Assembly: GCF_009770985.1 (NCBI RefSeq)
Contig: NZ_WSRW01000002.1
Span: 62,001 to 126,000, forward strand
DNA from: Mucilaginibacter lacusdianchii
GTDB lineage: Bacteria > Bacteroidota > Bacteroidia > Sphingobacteriales > Sphingobacteriaceae
Direction: 5' to 3'
Length of the DNA: 64,000 bases
Under the pieces are notes generated by a model. The model worked only from the letters and a program-made list of their open reading frames with translations. It made no database searches and was not told the DNA's origin. Below, piece after piece: positions 45,199 to 53,635 of the stretch (position 1 is its first letter; every line of letters starts with the position of its first letter). The position numbers and the translations under genes are program-made.

Positions 45199-45589
45199 TT
45201 TTTTTACAGATTTTACAAACAGTTAATTATCAAGCTGCTTTTTTAAAGCAATAAGTTTACCTTTTGACAAGGCACATTTATCAGAGGCAGTGAATGAATT
45301 TCAAATGTAGTGCTAACAGCTAATTTTTTAACAAGCAGAACTACTTAAATTGTATTAAGCGTACTTTTACGCATGTAATAAACCGTACATAAAACACTTT
45401 CCATTGCATATAAATAGCTTTGTATTTGCTTAAACTAATGTGACCTTTTTGCTTTCGCAAACGTATAAATACGTATTGTTTTAGCAGCGTATATACACTA
45501 TTGTAAACGAGACCCTAAAATGCCGTTATTTGCGATGCTAAAATATAGAGCCAGCCTAAACCTTATCACTTCTTAACATTTTTTAGCCG
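45199..45589. other. Gene-free divergent region
   Basis: No gene is supported between the kinase and the four-gene operon. TAGCTTTG at 45415-45422 is a -7-type box facing the operon without a good -33 partner; it would leave a leader of about 160 bases. A small palindrome CGTATAAATACG occurs near 45463-45474. Confidence 0.4.
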
Positions 45590-46129
45590 ATGAATTTAAA
45601 CACTACTGTTCAATTAAATTTGCCTCACTTACTGTATAGTGTAGCAGATATTCAAAACACTTTAGCCGAATATCCGCAGTTAGACTGCTTTATGTTTCTG
45701 CAAAATTTTAATGCTGGCAGCGATGGTTCGCCCACATTGCACTTATTATCTTATGCGCATGGCAACACCCAAGGCAGCACATTAGGGTACAATGAAGTTT
45801 ACTACAACGCCAGCAACCCCGATGCGCTTGCTCCATTTGGCAATTTCACCGTTGCTGTAGATGCTCCTTTTATATTAGCCCCTAACGGCATATCTAAGGC
45901 TCAAATAGTTGAGTTGATAGGAAGCGGTGAAGCTTTAGCAGATGCACTGATATTTGTTCCTAAAATCAGTCCGGAAAATTGTATTTATTACCGAGTTAGA
46001 CCTGCTCAACTTGTTGAAGGTAATTATGAATTCGTTGTGCCAGAAGGCCATAACGATGGCGATTACGGCGATGACACTAATCCTTCGCCACCAGCAACCA
46101 TACAATCAATAAGAGGTTTTGGTAACTGA
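45590..46129 (+). CDS. Protein of unknown function, first gene of a two-component operon
   Basis: A 179-residue protein with no signal peptide or membrane helix. The N-terminal part (LPHLLYSVADIQNTLAEYPQLDCFMFLQNF) looks alpha/beta, the middle is rich in Asn, Ala and Tyr (YNEVYYNASNPDALAPFGNF), and the tail (EGHNDGDYGDDTNPSPP) is acidic and flexible. I do not recognise a family. Its stop overlaps the probable start of the seven-helix gene by eleven bases, so it belongs to the same operon as the kinase and regulator that follow and may be their target, effector or a soluble input protein. Confidence 0.6.
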   Translation: MNLNTTVQLNLPHLLYSVADIQNTLAEYPQLDCFMFLQNFNAGSDGSPTLHLLSYAHGNTQGSTLGYNEVYYNASNPDALAPFGNFTVAVDAPFILAPNGISKAQIVELIGSGEALADALIFVPKISPENCIYYRVRPAQLVEGNYEFVVPEGHNDGDYGDDTNPSPPATIQSIRGFGN

Positions 46130-46796
46130 TAAAATTCTAGCTTTAGTTTTTGATTGGGCTGAGGTATGGGCATTGCTCATACCATCAGCCATTTTAGTGC
46201 GTTTCCGAAAGCAGCCACCGTTATATAATTTGATAGCAGCCTATGTATGGCTATCGCTGGCCATTAATTTGGTGATTGATTTGACTTGGAAACTACGTAC
46301 CCTACTTCCTCCTCACTTAAATTCCAACAACTATCTATACAACACACATTCGGTAGTAACTTTTGTATTGTTCAGTACCTTTTTTTTAAAACTGAATCAA
46401 CCTTTTTTGCAAACATTTAAGAAAGTTATTCCTGTAATTTTTTTAGCCTTCTTAGGTATAAATTTTAGCTTCTTTGAAAGCTTTTTTGATTACTGGAAGT
46501 TTAGCAGCCGCCTTTTAGCTATAGAAGCCGGTTTACTTTTGGTTTATTGCCTCTTGTATTACTTTTACAAAGTAAAAGATGAAAATGAAATGCTGCATAA
46601 GCATCAGCCCGATTTTTGGATTGTAACAGGGTTGGGCATTTATGTAGCCGTTAACTTTTTCATTTTTTTGCTCTACAACGAACTGACCGTATTGACATCA
46701 CAATTTGCTGTGCAAATTTGGAATGTGCATAATATTTCATACGTTGTGCTGAATTTGTTTTTGGCAAGAGGCTTGTATGAATCACGATGCAAATAA
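46119..46796 (+). CDS. Seven-helix membrane protein, possible sensor partner
   Basis: A 225-residue protein with seven hydrophobic segments, evenly spaced from residue 5 to 215 (for example VVTFVLFSTFFLKL, LLAIEAGLLLVYCLLYYFY, GLGIYVAVNFFIFLLYNEL). Between helices there are only short loops. I see no known motif, but the layout is similar to stand-alone 7TM signal-input proteins. The only sensible start is TTG at 46119, overlapping the preceding stop; AAGAGG lies very close to it. It overlaps the kinase gene by 20 bases, and the kinase has just one membrane helix and no sensor, so I infer that this protein senses for it. Confidence 0.65.
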   Translation: MVTDKILALVFDWAEVWALLIPSAILVRFRKQPPLYNLIAAYVWLSLAINLVIDLTWKLRTLLPPHLNSNNYLYNTHSVVTFVLFSTFFLKLNQPFLQTFKKVIPVIFLAFLGINFSFFESFFDYWKFSSRLLAIEAGLLLVYCLLYYFYKVKDENEMLHKHQPDFWIVTGLGIYVAVNFFIFLLYNELTVLTSQFAVQIWNVHNISYVVLNLFLARGLYESRCK

Positions 46797-47583
46797 TTTA
46801 AAGCTTTTACTAGTAGTAGGCATTGCTGTAATGCTACTTCTTTTTATCAGCTTCTTGCTCATATTTATCTTCACTCAGCGCAATAAGTTTTTGTATAAGC
46901 AACATCTGCAGCAACTGCGAGAAGGCCAGCAAAATCAATTAATTGAGGCTGCTGTTCGTAGTGAAGAGTCTGAAAGGCATCGCATTGCCGAAGAACTGCA
47001 TGATGAGGTGGGCGCTCTGCTGGCAGCCACTAAACTTCATTTTCACGGATTGAATTCCGACAACCCTAAAGTAAAAGCTTTGCATGCAAAGGGTAAGGAA
47101 CTTCTTGATGAAGCCATCCAGAAGGTTCGTGGTATATCCCATACTTTGCACTCCAGTATTTTGCAGGAATTTGGTTTGAATGAAGCAATCCGTCACTTCT
47201 TAATAAAGTTGTCACATGATGATATTATCGAAACCAGCACTTCTTTAGATGATAGCTATGAAACTTCTGATCCGGCAAATGACACCAGTATATACCGCAT
47301 TATTCAAGAGTTAACTAACAACCTGTTAAAGCACGCGAAACCGGAACAGCTCCACGTTAAATCGAGATTTAAAAACAACATACTACAAATTACACTGTCG
47401 CACAATGGCAATGGACTAAACCAGGCACAGTTTGAAGAACTTAGATATAAACGAGACGGGCTAGGTTTAAAAAACATTCAAAACCGAATTATTCTGCTTA
47501 AAGGAAGTATTGAATTTACATTACAACAGGACGGCTATTATTATATTGATATTTTTGTACCACAAAAGGTACTAAACTCATGA
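46777..47583 (+). CDS. NarL-type sensor histidine kinase (HisKA_3)
   Basis: A 268-residue kinase with one N-terminal membrane helix (about 8-33), a coiled coil (YKQHLQQLREGQQNQLIEAAVRSEE), and a HisKA_3 dimerisation domain: His75 in RHRIAEELHDEVGALLAA. The HATPase is short but complete (IQELTNNLLKHAKPEQ, LSHNGNGL, RDGLGLKNIQNR). Apart from the helix it has no sensor region. The end overlaps the regulator start by four bases (ATGA), so kinase and regulator are translationally coupled and surely work together. Confidence 0.9.
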   Translation: MNHDANNLKLLLVVGIAVMLLLFISFLLIFIFTQRNKFLYKQHLQQLREGQQNQLIEAAVRSEESERHRIAEELHDEVGALLAATKLHFHGLNSDNPKVKALHAKGKELLDEAIQKVRGISHTLHSSILQEFGLNEAIRHFLIKLSHDDIIETSTSLDDSYETSDPANDTSIYRIIQELTNNLLKHAKPEQLHVKSRFKNNILQITLSHNGNGLNQAQFEELRYKRDGLGLKNIQNRIILLKGSIEFTLQQDGYYYIDIFVPQKVLNS

Positions 47584-48233
47584 GTGAAATTAAAATTGCC
47601 ATTGCCGACGACTCCAAAATTTTTCGTGACGGATTGAAAGTGGGCTTGATGCGCGATGAGCGATTTAATGTAATTTTAGAAGCTGAAAATGGCAGCCGGC
47701 TACTAACTGGTCTAGAGCAAATAACGCCAGACGTGATATTGATGGACCTTAAAATGCCAGTTATGGACGGCATCGAGGCAACAAAGGAAGTTAAAAAGCT
47801 TTACAAAAATATCAAGGTACTCATTGTTACCATGTATGATGATGATAAGTTTATAGCTCACTTAATGGAAAACGGTGCCAATGGCTATCTACTTAAAAAT
47901 GCCGACCCAGACGAGATATGCCAAGCCATCAACGCCGTACATGAGAATGATGTATATTTTAACGATTTGGTGAGCAAGGCCTTGTTAAAAAAACTAGTGA
48001 CTAAAGGTAATGTAAAACCTTCTTTTAAGCCCGATATTCAGCTTAGTGAACGGGAGTTGGAAGTGTTAAATTTAATTTGTGAAGAAAGGACTACAGCCGA
48101 GATTGGCGAAAAGATATTTTTAAGTCCACGTTCGGTAGAAGGTATACGCCAGCGGCTAATTGACAAAGTTGGTGTCAGAAATACGGCAGGCTTAGTTATG
48201 TTTGCCGTAAAAAACGGTATAGTAAAGGCATAA
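47580..48233 (+). CDS. NarL/FixJ-type response regulator
   Basis: A 217-residue transcription factor. The receiver domain covers 1-125 with the acidic pair ADD at 9-11, phospho-acceptor Asp56 in VILMDLKMPVMDG, TMYDD and LLKNAD with the conserved lysine. The LuxR-type helix-turn-helix is at about 150-210 (LSERELEVLNLICEERTTAEIGEKIFLSPRSVEGIRQRLIDKVGVRN). It is phosphorylated by the preceding kinase. Its own targets are not evident; self-regulation of this operon is likely. The gene ends inside a terminator shared with the convergent DUF1080 gene. Confidence 0.93.
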   Translation: MSEIKIAIADDSKIFRDGLKVGLMRDERFNVILEAENGSRLLTGLEQITPDVILMDLKMPVMDGIEATKEVKKLYKNIKVLIVTMYDDDKFIAHLMENGANGYLLKNADPDEICQAINAVHENDVYFNDLVSKALLKKLVTKGNVKPSFKPDIQLSERELEVLNLICEERTTAEIGEKIFLSPRSVEGIRQRLIDKVGVRNTAGLVMFAVKNGIVKA

Positions 48234-48260
48234 CCGGTTACTATTACCAGTTATGCCTTT
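48224..48260. terminator. Bidirectional terminator
   Basis: AAAGGCATAACCGGT (48224-48238) pairs with ACCAGTTATGCCTTT (48246-48260) with one G-U pair. It serves the response-regulator operon and the ten-gene minus-strand operon. Confidence 0.75.
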
Positions 48261-48268
48261 AAGTATTA

Positions 48269-49051
48269 TTATAATTCTCTAATCCAAATATTGCGATAGC
48301 TGATTGGCTCGCTTGGATCACCGTGTGCTTGCAATTTGATAGGTGCTGCACCATGTTGTTGATAAGACGGTGCGCCGATGTATAAAGTTGGACCTTTTAG
48401 TATCGTGTTATTTTGCACCAATACGCCGTTGAACAAAACGGTTACTTTAGCAGGCGTTTGTAAAGAGCCATCACTGTTAAATTCAGGTGCTGACCACATC
48501 ACATCGTAGCTTTGCCACTCGCCTGGCTTTCTAGCCGGATTAGCTAACGGTACAAACTGTTTGTAAATACTGCCGGCCATACCGTTTACATAAGTTTTAT
48601 TGTTGTATGAATCAAGCACCTGCAACTCATACCCTGCATCGCCTTTACCTATTGATGCTAAAAAGATACCACTGTTACCTCTGCCCTGGCCTGTGCCGCT
48701 TATGTTAGCAGGTATACGCCATTCAATGTGCAACTGATAATTTTTAAAAGACCGCTTGGTTTCGATGTTTCCAGCGCTTTTTTTAACAGTTAATATTCCT
48801 CCAGAAACTGTCCATTCTGCTGGTTTGTTTCTATCTTCAGTAGTTACCCATTCATTCAGGTTTTTACCATCAAATAATACGATGGCGTCTGAAGGCGCAT
48901 CTAAGGTTGATTTACCTGGCGCTACCACTTTAGGAATTGGATCCCAAACTTCAGTGTCTTCTGGTTTGGCTTTTTGCTGTGCGTTAGCCATATAAAAAGA
49001 GCTTACTAAAAGGCCAGTAGTAATTAATTTAAAGTTGATATGCATTTTCAT
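48269..49051 (-). CDS. DUF1080 (3-keto-disaccharide hydrolase family) protein, exported
   Basis: A 260-residue protein with a Sec signal peptide (MKMHINFKLITTGLLVSSFYMANA). The rest is one concanavalin-like beta-sandwich of the DUF1080 family: IVLFDGKNLNEWV opens it, followed by KRSFKNYQLHIEWRIP, GRGNSGIFLAS, YELQVLDSY, and SYRNIWIREL at the end. Family members have been shown to act on 3-keto-glycosides, cleaving the glycosidic bond after oxidation at C3. It is the last gene of the ten-gene operon; its start overlaps the preceding stop by four bases. Together with the GMC dehydrogenase this supports the proposed route. Confidence 0.88.
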   Translation of the reverse strand: MKMHINFKLITTGLLVSSFYMANAQQKAKPEDTEVWDPIPKVVAPGKSTLDAPSDAIVLFDGKNLNEWVTTEDRNKPAEWTVSGGILTVKKSAGNIETKRSFKNYQLHIEWRIPANISGTGQGRGNSGIFLASIGKGDAGYELQVLDSYNNKTYVNGMAGSIYKQFVPLANPARKPGEWQSYDVMWSAPEFNSDGSLQTPAKVTVLFNGVLVQNNTILKGPTLYIGAPSYQQHGAAPIKLQAHGDPSEPISYRNIWIREL

Positions 49052-49923
49052 ACGTGTAATACGTTTTTCATGTAATTTAAGCTTTTGCCTATGCTAACAT
49101 ATGGATCGATGTTAGTAAAATTCTCCTGTTCCATAATAAAATGCTGAACGCCTGATTGTTTAGCTTTGGCTACTATGGTTTTATAATCGATAGAACCTGT
49201 TCCTACTTCAGTATTTAGTTCTCGTTTAGTTTTATTCATATCCTTCACATGTACCATTGCAAAACGCCCCGGATGTTGGTTAAATAAAGTAACCGGATCT
49301 TTTCCTGCCCGTACTACCCAATACAAATCCAGTTCAAAATTTAATAACTTAGGATCTCCTTCCTTTAGAAGTACATCATAGAATGTAGTACCATCCACTG
49401 TTTCAAATTCGAAGTTATGATTATGATAAGCTGTTTTTAAACCAGCTTCCTTACACACTTCAGCAGTTTTATTTATTTTTTCGGCCAGCCGTTTTAAATC
49501 ATCGGCTGTTTTACGAAACCTTTGATCAACATAAGGAATGGTAAAATAAGTTTGCCCTAATGCATTAGCAGCTTCAATACCTAATTTTACCTGATCATAT
49601 TTATCATCAGCTAAAACCGAATCCATACCGTAGTGTCCGCTCGGTGTGGTTAAACCATGAGAAGTTAATAAAGCATTAAATTCTGGCAGCTTTAGTCCCC
49701 AGTAGCCGTTATCTTTTGAATAACCAAAGGTCTCAACCTCACCGTATCCTGCAGCAGCTACTTTGGCTATTGTACCTTTTACATCTTTAGGCAGTTGCTC
49801 ACGCAATGTGAATAATTGTAATCCAGTTTTGCTGGCGCCCTTTGCACTTAAAATATTCGGTGCTAATAAAGCAGCTGCCGAGAGCATTCCGGCCTGTGTC
49901 AAGAACGTTCTTCTGGTAGTCAT
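49048..49923 (-). CDS. Exported sugar isomerase/epimerase-like TIM barrel
   Basis: A 291-residue protein of the AP-endonuclease-2 / sugar phosphate isomerase-epimerase superfamily. It has a twin-arginine signal (TTRRTFLTQAGMLSAAALLAPNILSA). Barrel blocks: GLQLFTLREQLPKDVKGTIAKVAAAGYGEVETFGY, YHNHNFEFE (metal-binding His/Glu region), LLNFELDLYWVVRAGKDP, and MVHVKDMNK. The final metal-binding Glu is in FIMEQENF. Members with Tat signals in this gene context are candidates for lyase, hydratase or epimerase steps on 3-keto sugars in the periplasm; the exact reaction is not readable. Confidence 0.85.
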   Translation of the reverse strand: MTTRRTFLTQAGMLSAAALLAPNILSAKGASKTGLQLFTLREQLPKDVKGTIAKVAAAGYGEVETFGYSKDNGYWGLKLPEFNALLTSHGLTTPSGHYGMDSVLADDKYDQVKLGIEAANALGQTYFTIPYVDQRFRKTADDLKRLAEKINKTAEVCKEAGLKTAYHNHNFEFETVDGTTFYDVLLKEGDPKLLNFELDLYWVVRAGKDPVTLFNQHPGRFAMVHVKDMNKTKRELNTEVGTGSIDYKTIVAKAKQSGVQHFIMEQENFTNIDPYVSIGKSLNYMKNVLHV

Positions 49924-49955
49924 AACGTTTATTTATAATTTAGTTTCTCGATTCA

Positions 49956-50840
49956 TCAAACATCACAAATGTGTATAGCATTTTGCAATGACGCAAGCTT
50001 ATCGGTATACTTTGGAATAAATTCCTGAGCTACATAACCATCAAACTTAGTTGCTACTATTGACCGCATAATAGCTGGATAGTTTAATTCCTGCGTTTCA
50101 TCTATTTCATTACGTCCGGGTACTCCGGCTGTGTGATAATGGGCTATATAATTATGATATTCAGTGATGTTATGAATAACGTCACCCTCATCTACCTGCA
50201 TGTGATAGATATCGTACAGCAATTTAAAATTTTCAGATCCCACGCGCTTGGCAAGTTCAACACCCCACCAGGTACGGTCGCATTGGTAATCTTTATGATT
50301 AATTTTGCTGTTCAACAACTCCATAACCAACACTACCTTATGTTTTTCAGCTAACGGCATCAGCTGCTTTAAACCGGCAGCGCAGTTGTTCCAGCCAGTT
50401 TCATCGTCCATTCCGCGGCGACTACCACTAAAACAAATCAGGTTTTTATACCCGGCTTTAGCAACTAATGGTATCATCTCCGAATAGCTTTTGACAAGTG
50501 TATCATGGAAGCGTTTGTCATTAAAGCCGTCTGTCAAATTTATTTCCGCACCATTACACATGGGCGAATCTAAATCATACTTTTTAAGCGTTGGCCAATC
50601 TTTTGGTCCAACCAAATCTATGCCTTTTATACCTATCCGCTTTGCAGCACGGCATAAATCATCAAGCGATAAATCATTGTAACACCACCGGCAAACTGAA
50701 TGGTTGATGTTACCTTTTAACTTTTCGGTACTTTGTTCCATTGCCAAGCTGCTAACGGGCGCCACAATACTTGATGCGGTTAGCGCTGCGGTGCCAGCCA
50801 GCATACTTTTGATAGCCTTTCTTCTATTGTGCGATGCCAT
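49956..50840 (-). CDS. Exported hydroxypyruvate-isomerase-like TIM barrel
   Basis: A 294-residue TIM-barrel protein resembling hydroxypyruvate isomerase (Hyi-like). The N-terminus MASHNRRKAIKSMLAGTAALTASSIVAPVSSLA is a twin-arginine signal. Blocks seen are NINHSVCRWCYNDLSLDDLCRAAKRIGIKGIDLVGP, NLICFSGSRRGMDD, VVLVMELLNSK (Glu ligand), FKLLYDIYHMQVDEGD (Asp and His ligands), and YVAQEFIPK (last Glu). True hydroxypyruvate isomerase is cytosolic, so in this periplasmic setting another keto-sugar is more likely. The gap to the permease gene is four bases. Confidence 0.85.
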   Translation of the reverse strand: MASHNRRKAIKSMLAGTAALTASSIVAPVSSLAMEQSTEKLKGNINHSVCRWCYNDLSLDDLCRAAKRIGIKGIDLVGPKDWPTLKKYDLDSPMCNGAEINLTDGFNDKRFHDTLVKSYSEMIPLVAKAGYKNLICFSGSRRGMDDETGWNNCAAGLKQLMPLAEKHKVVLVMELLNSKINHKDYQCDRTWWGVELAKRVGSENFKLLYDIYHMQVDEGDVIHNITEYHNYIAHYHTAGVPGRNEIDETQELNYPAIMRSIVATKFDGYVAQEFIPKYTDKLASLQNAIHICDV

Positions 50841-50844
50841 GAAA

Positions 50845-52098
50845 TTATACTTCTACTAAAACATTATCAGCTCCCGTAGCATCCAAACCCTCTTTAGATT
50901 CCACATGATTACGATCACGGAAAAGCACTAAAAATGCCAGAAGCACCACCGCTGCAATACCAGCCGGAATGAGCCAGATGGTTTTCCAGTCGTGAATATC
51001 TGCACCTGTTTTCCAGTTATTCACAATAGGGCCGGAAATATAAGAACCAATCAGCATCCCAACTCCATAAGTGGCTAATGTGATAAAACCCTGAGCAGCA
51101 CTTTTAAAACGTTCGCCAGCCAAGTTGTCTGTATAGATCTGCCCGGTTACAAAGAAAAAGTCATAACAGATACCGTGCATTACAATGCCGGCAATCAACA
51201 TCCAATAATTGGCTCCGGTATCGCCGTAAGCAAAAAACACATAACGCAATACCCAAGCCAGCATACCAAATGCCAGCATTTTTTTTACACCTAACCGAAC
51301 AAAAAACAACGGCATTAACGCCATGAATAACAATTCGGAAATCTGCCCCCATGATTGCTTTCCGGCAGCAGCATTTACCCCTACCTCATTTAAAAACGGA
51401 TTGGTAAAGTTGTAATAAAATGCAAGCGGCACACATATGGCAACAGAGGCAAGGAAAAATACCAGATAAGATTTATTTTTTAATAACCCAATAGACTCTA
51501 ATCCAACGATGTCACCAAAAGTTGTTTTTTGACCTTTTTTTATCGGTGGCGTATTAGGCAAAGCAAAGCTCAACAAGCCTAATATTAACGACGCAACCGA
51601 AGCCATTTTGAAAGTCAAAATCAGACTGCCGGTTTTTTCCCATCCCAGCCAGCCAATTAATGAACCAGCTACTATCCATCCCAACGTACCTAAAACACGA
51701 ATTGGCGGAAACTCTTTACTTGGATTAGTCATCTGCTTAAACGCAACTGAGTTTACCAAAGCAAGCGTAGGCATATAAATAATCATATAAAGCAGGATGT
51801 TTGGGTAAAAGCCATCAAAATCCGTCAGCGTAGTAGCATACCATAATGATGCTGCTCCAACAAGGTGCAGTACACCCAATATTTTTTGCGCAGCGAAATA
51901 CTTATCGGCAATAAGTCCGATGATGAATGGAGCCAAAATAGCACCTAAAGACTGGGTGGCATAAGCTACCCCGTTTTGCACATCCGTAGCATGCAATGTT
52001 TTAGTCAGATAGGTACCTAATGTTACAAACCATGCGCCCCAGATAAAAAATTCCAGGAACATCATGGCCGATAGTTTAATTCGCGTTGCAAGTGTCAT
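50845..52098 (-). CDS. NupG-type (nucleoside:H+ symporter family) MFS permease
   Basis: A 417-residue inner-membrane carrier with twelve helices. MTLATRIKLSAMMFLEFFIWGAWFVTLGTYL, the block YMPTLALVNSVAFKQMTNPSKEFPPIRVLGTLGWIVAG and the absence of a standard motif A point to the nucleoside-permease branch of the MFS. In Bacteroidota such carriers sit in sugar-oxidation clusters as often as with nucleoside genes. Here it probably imports the keto-sugar or released aglycone-free sugar produced outside the membrane for the cytosolic enzymes of the same operon. Confidence 0.85.
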   Translation of the reverse strand: MTLATRIKLSAMMFLEFFIWGAWFVTLGTYLTKTLHATDVQNGVAYATQSLGAILAPFIIGLIADKYFAAQKILGVLHLVGAASLWYATTLTDFDGFYPNILLYMIIYMPTLALVNSVAFKQMTNPSKEFPPIRVLGTLGWIVAGSLIGWLGWEKTGSLILTFKMASVASLILGLLSFALPNTPPIKKGQKTTFGDIVGLESIGLLKNKSYLVFFLASVAICVPLAFYYNFTNPFLNEVGVNAAAGKQSWGQISELLFMALMPLFFVRLGVKKMLAFGMLAWVLRYVFFAYGDTGANYWMLIAGIVMHGICYDFFFVTGQIYTDNLAGERFKSAAQGFITLATYGVGMLIGSYISGPIVNNWKTGADIHDWKTIWLIPAGIAAVVLLAFLVLFRDRNHVESKEGLDATGADNVLVEV

Positions 52099-52123
52099 GG
52101 CAGTAACAATGAGTTTGTAAAAA

Positions 52124-52561
52124 TTACTTAAGTGTCAAAATATATTTAGCCATTTCTTTAGCATCGTTCAACTCCAAGCCCGGGTGTGCGGTCATAGGCA
52201 CATCGCCCCAGTTACCTGCACCACCCTTAATAATTTTGTTGGCCAGCATGTCAATATCTTTGTCTGAATACTTTTTAGCTACATCTGCGTAAGCCGGACC
52301 AATTAGCTTTTCTTTTTCTTTGTGGCAGGTTAAGCAATCTGAATTGGCAATAAGCTGCGCACCTTTTGACGATGACGACACGCCACCAGTTTTTTCGGCA
52401 CCAGTATTTCCAACAGTAGTGTCGTTCTCTGCGTCAGACTGATGGGTTGCAGCGCTTTGGTGCGTAGCATCTGTGCTGTCGCCGCTTACTTTGTCACTAC
52501 TAGAGCCGCCGCAGGCTGCTAAAAAAGATGCTACAGTAAGTATCAGAAATGTTTTTTTCAT
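52124..52561 (-). CDS. Lipoprotein class I cytochrome c
   Basis: A 145-residue protein. The lipobox LAAC gives Cys17 as lipid anchor; residues 18-65 form a flexible Ser/Thr/Asp linker. The haem motif is CLTCH (Cys76, Cys79, His80) and the likely axial Met123 is in VPMTAHPGL, which makes it a cytochrome c-551/c-552-like electron carrier. It should face the periplasm. In this operon it is the natural electron acceptor of the GMC/small-subunit dehydrogenase and passes electrons on to the respiratory chain. Confidence 0.9.
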   Translation of the reverse strand: MKKTFLILTVASFLAACGGSSSDKVSGDSTDATHQSAATHQSDAENDTTVGNTGAEKTGGVSSSSKGAQLIANSDCLTCHKEKEKLIGPAYADVAKKYSDKDIDMLANKIIKGGAGNWGDVPMTAHPGLELNDAKEMAKYILTLK

Positions 52562-52575
52562 GAGTTTTGTAAATG

Positions 52576-53628
52576 TTATAAACCTAATATTTTTTTATTT
52601 AAAGAAGCATCAATTCCTGATGCAGCAAAATCGTCAAACACTTTGTCGGTAACCCGAATGATATGATTTTTAATAAATTCAGCACCTTCACGAGCACCAT
52701 CTTCCGGATGTTTTAAAGCACACTCCCACTCTAACACTGCCCAACCCGGAAAATCATACTGCGCCATTTTGCTAAATATCGATTTAAAATCGACCTGCCC
52801 ATCGCCTAAGGAACGGAAGCGCCCTGCACGATCTACCCAGTTTTGGTACCCACCATAAACGCCTTGTCGTCCGCTAGGATTAAACTCAGCATCCTTAACG
52901 TGGAACATTTTAATGCGCTCGTGATAAATGTCAATATACTCCAAATAATCCAGGCATTGCAATATAAAGTGTGATGGATCATAAAGCAAACAAGCGCGAG
53001 GATGATTGTTCACTTTCTCGAGAAACATCTCGTAAGTAATACCATCGTGCAAATCTTCGCCCGCATGTATTTCATAGCAAAGATCGATGCCACATTCATC
53101 AAAAGTATTGAGGATGGGCGTCCAACGCTTTGCCAATTCGGTAAAAGCATCATCAACCAAACCGGCCGGGCGTTGTGGCCACGGGTAAACCATTGGCCAA
53201 ACAAAAGCGCCACTAAATGTAGCGTGGGCATTTAACCCTAGGTTTTGCGATGCCTTAGCTGCAAATTTCAACTGATTAATAGCCCATTCTGTACGTGCCG
53301 AAGGGTTGTTACGATATTCTGCTGGTGCAAAGCCGTCAAACAGCTCATTATAAACGGGGTTAACGGCAACCAATTGTCCTTGCAAATGCGTAGACAGCTC
53401 GGTTATTTCCAAACCGCTTTCGTTAACAATGCCCTTAATTTCGTCGGCATAGTCTTTACTTTCAGCAGCTTTTTGCAGATTAATAAAGCGAGGATCGGTT
53501 GTAGGTATCTGTATGCCTTTAAAACCTAAACCGGCCGCCCACTGACATATAGACTGCAAGCTATTAAACGGCGCTTTGTCGCCGATGAATTGTGCTAAAA
53601 ACAGGGCTGGTCCTTTAATAGTTACCAT
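52576..53628 (-). CDS. Cytosolic sugar phosphate isomerase/epimerase-like protein
   Basis: A 350-residue TIM-barrel protein without signal peptide (MVTIKGPALFLAQFIGDKAPFNSL). Metal-site blocks: DLCYEIHAGEDLHDGITYEMFL (Glu), ACLLYDPSHFILQCLDYLEYIDIYHERIKMFHVKDAEF (Asp and His), and AVLEWECAL (Glu). It is larger than the two exported relatives by about 50 residues. In related clusters this type lies next to a cytosolic Gfo/Idh/MocA protein, as here (gap seven bases), and the pair likely act on the same keto-sugar. The exact reaction remains open. Confidence 0.87.
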   Translation of the reverse strand: MVTIKGPALFLAQFIGDKAPFNSLQSICQWAAGLGFKGIQIPTTDPRFINLQKAAESKDYADEIKGIVNESGLEITELSTHLQGQLVAVNPVYNELFDGFAPAEYRNNPSARTEWAINQLKFAAKASQNLGLNAHATFSGAFVWPMVYPWPQRPAGLVDDAFTELAKRWTPILNTFDECGIDLCYEIHAGEDLHDGITYEMFLEKVNNHPRACLLYDPSHFILQCLDYLEYIDIYHERIKMFHVKDAEFNPSGRQGVYGGYQNWVDRAGRFRSLGDGQVDFKSIFSKMAQYDFPGWAVLEWECALKHPEDGAREGAEFIKNHIIRVTDKVFDDFAASGIDASLNKKILGL

Positions 53629-53635
53629 ATTTGTA

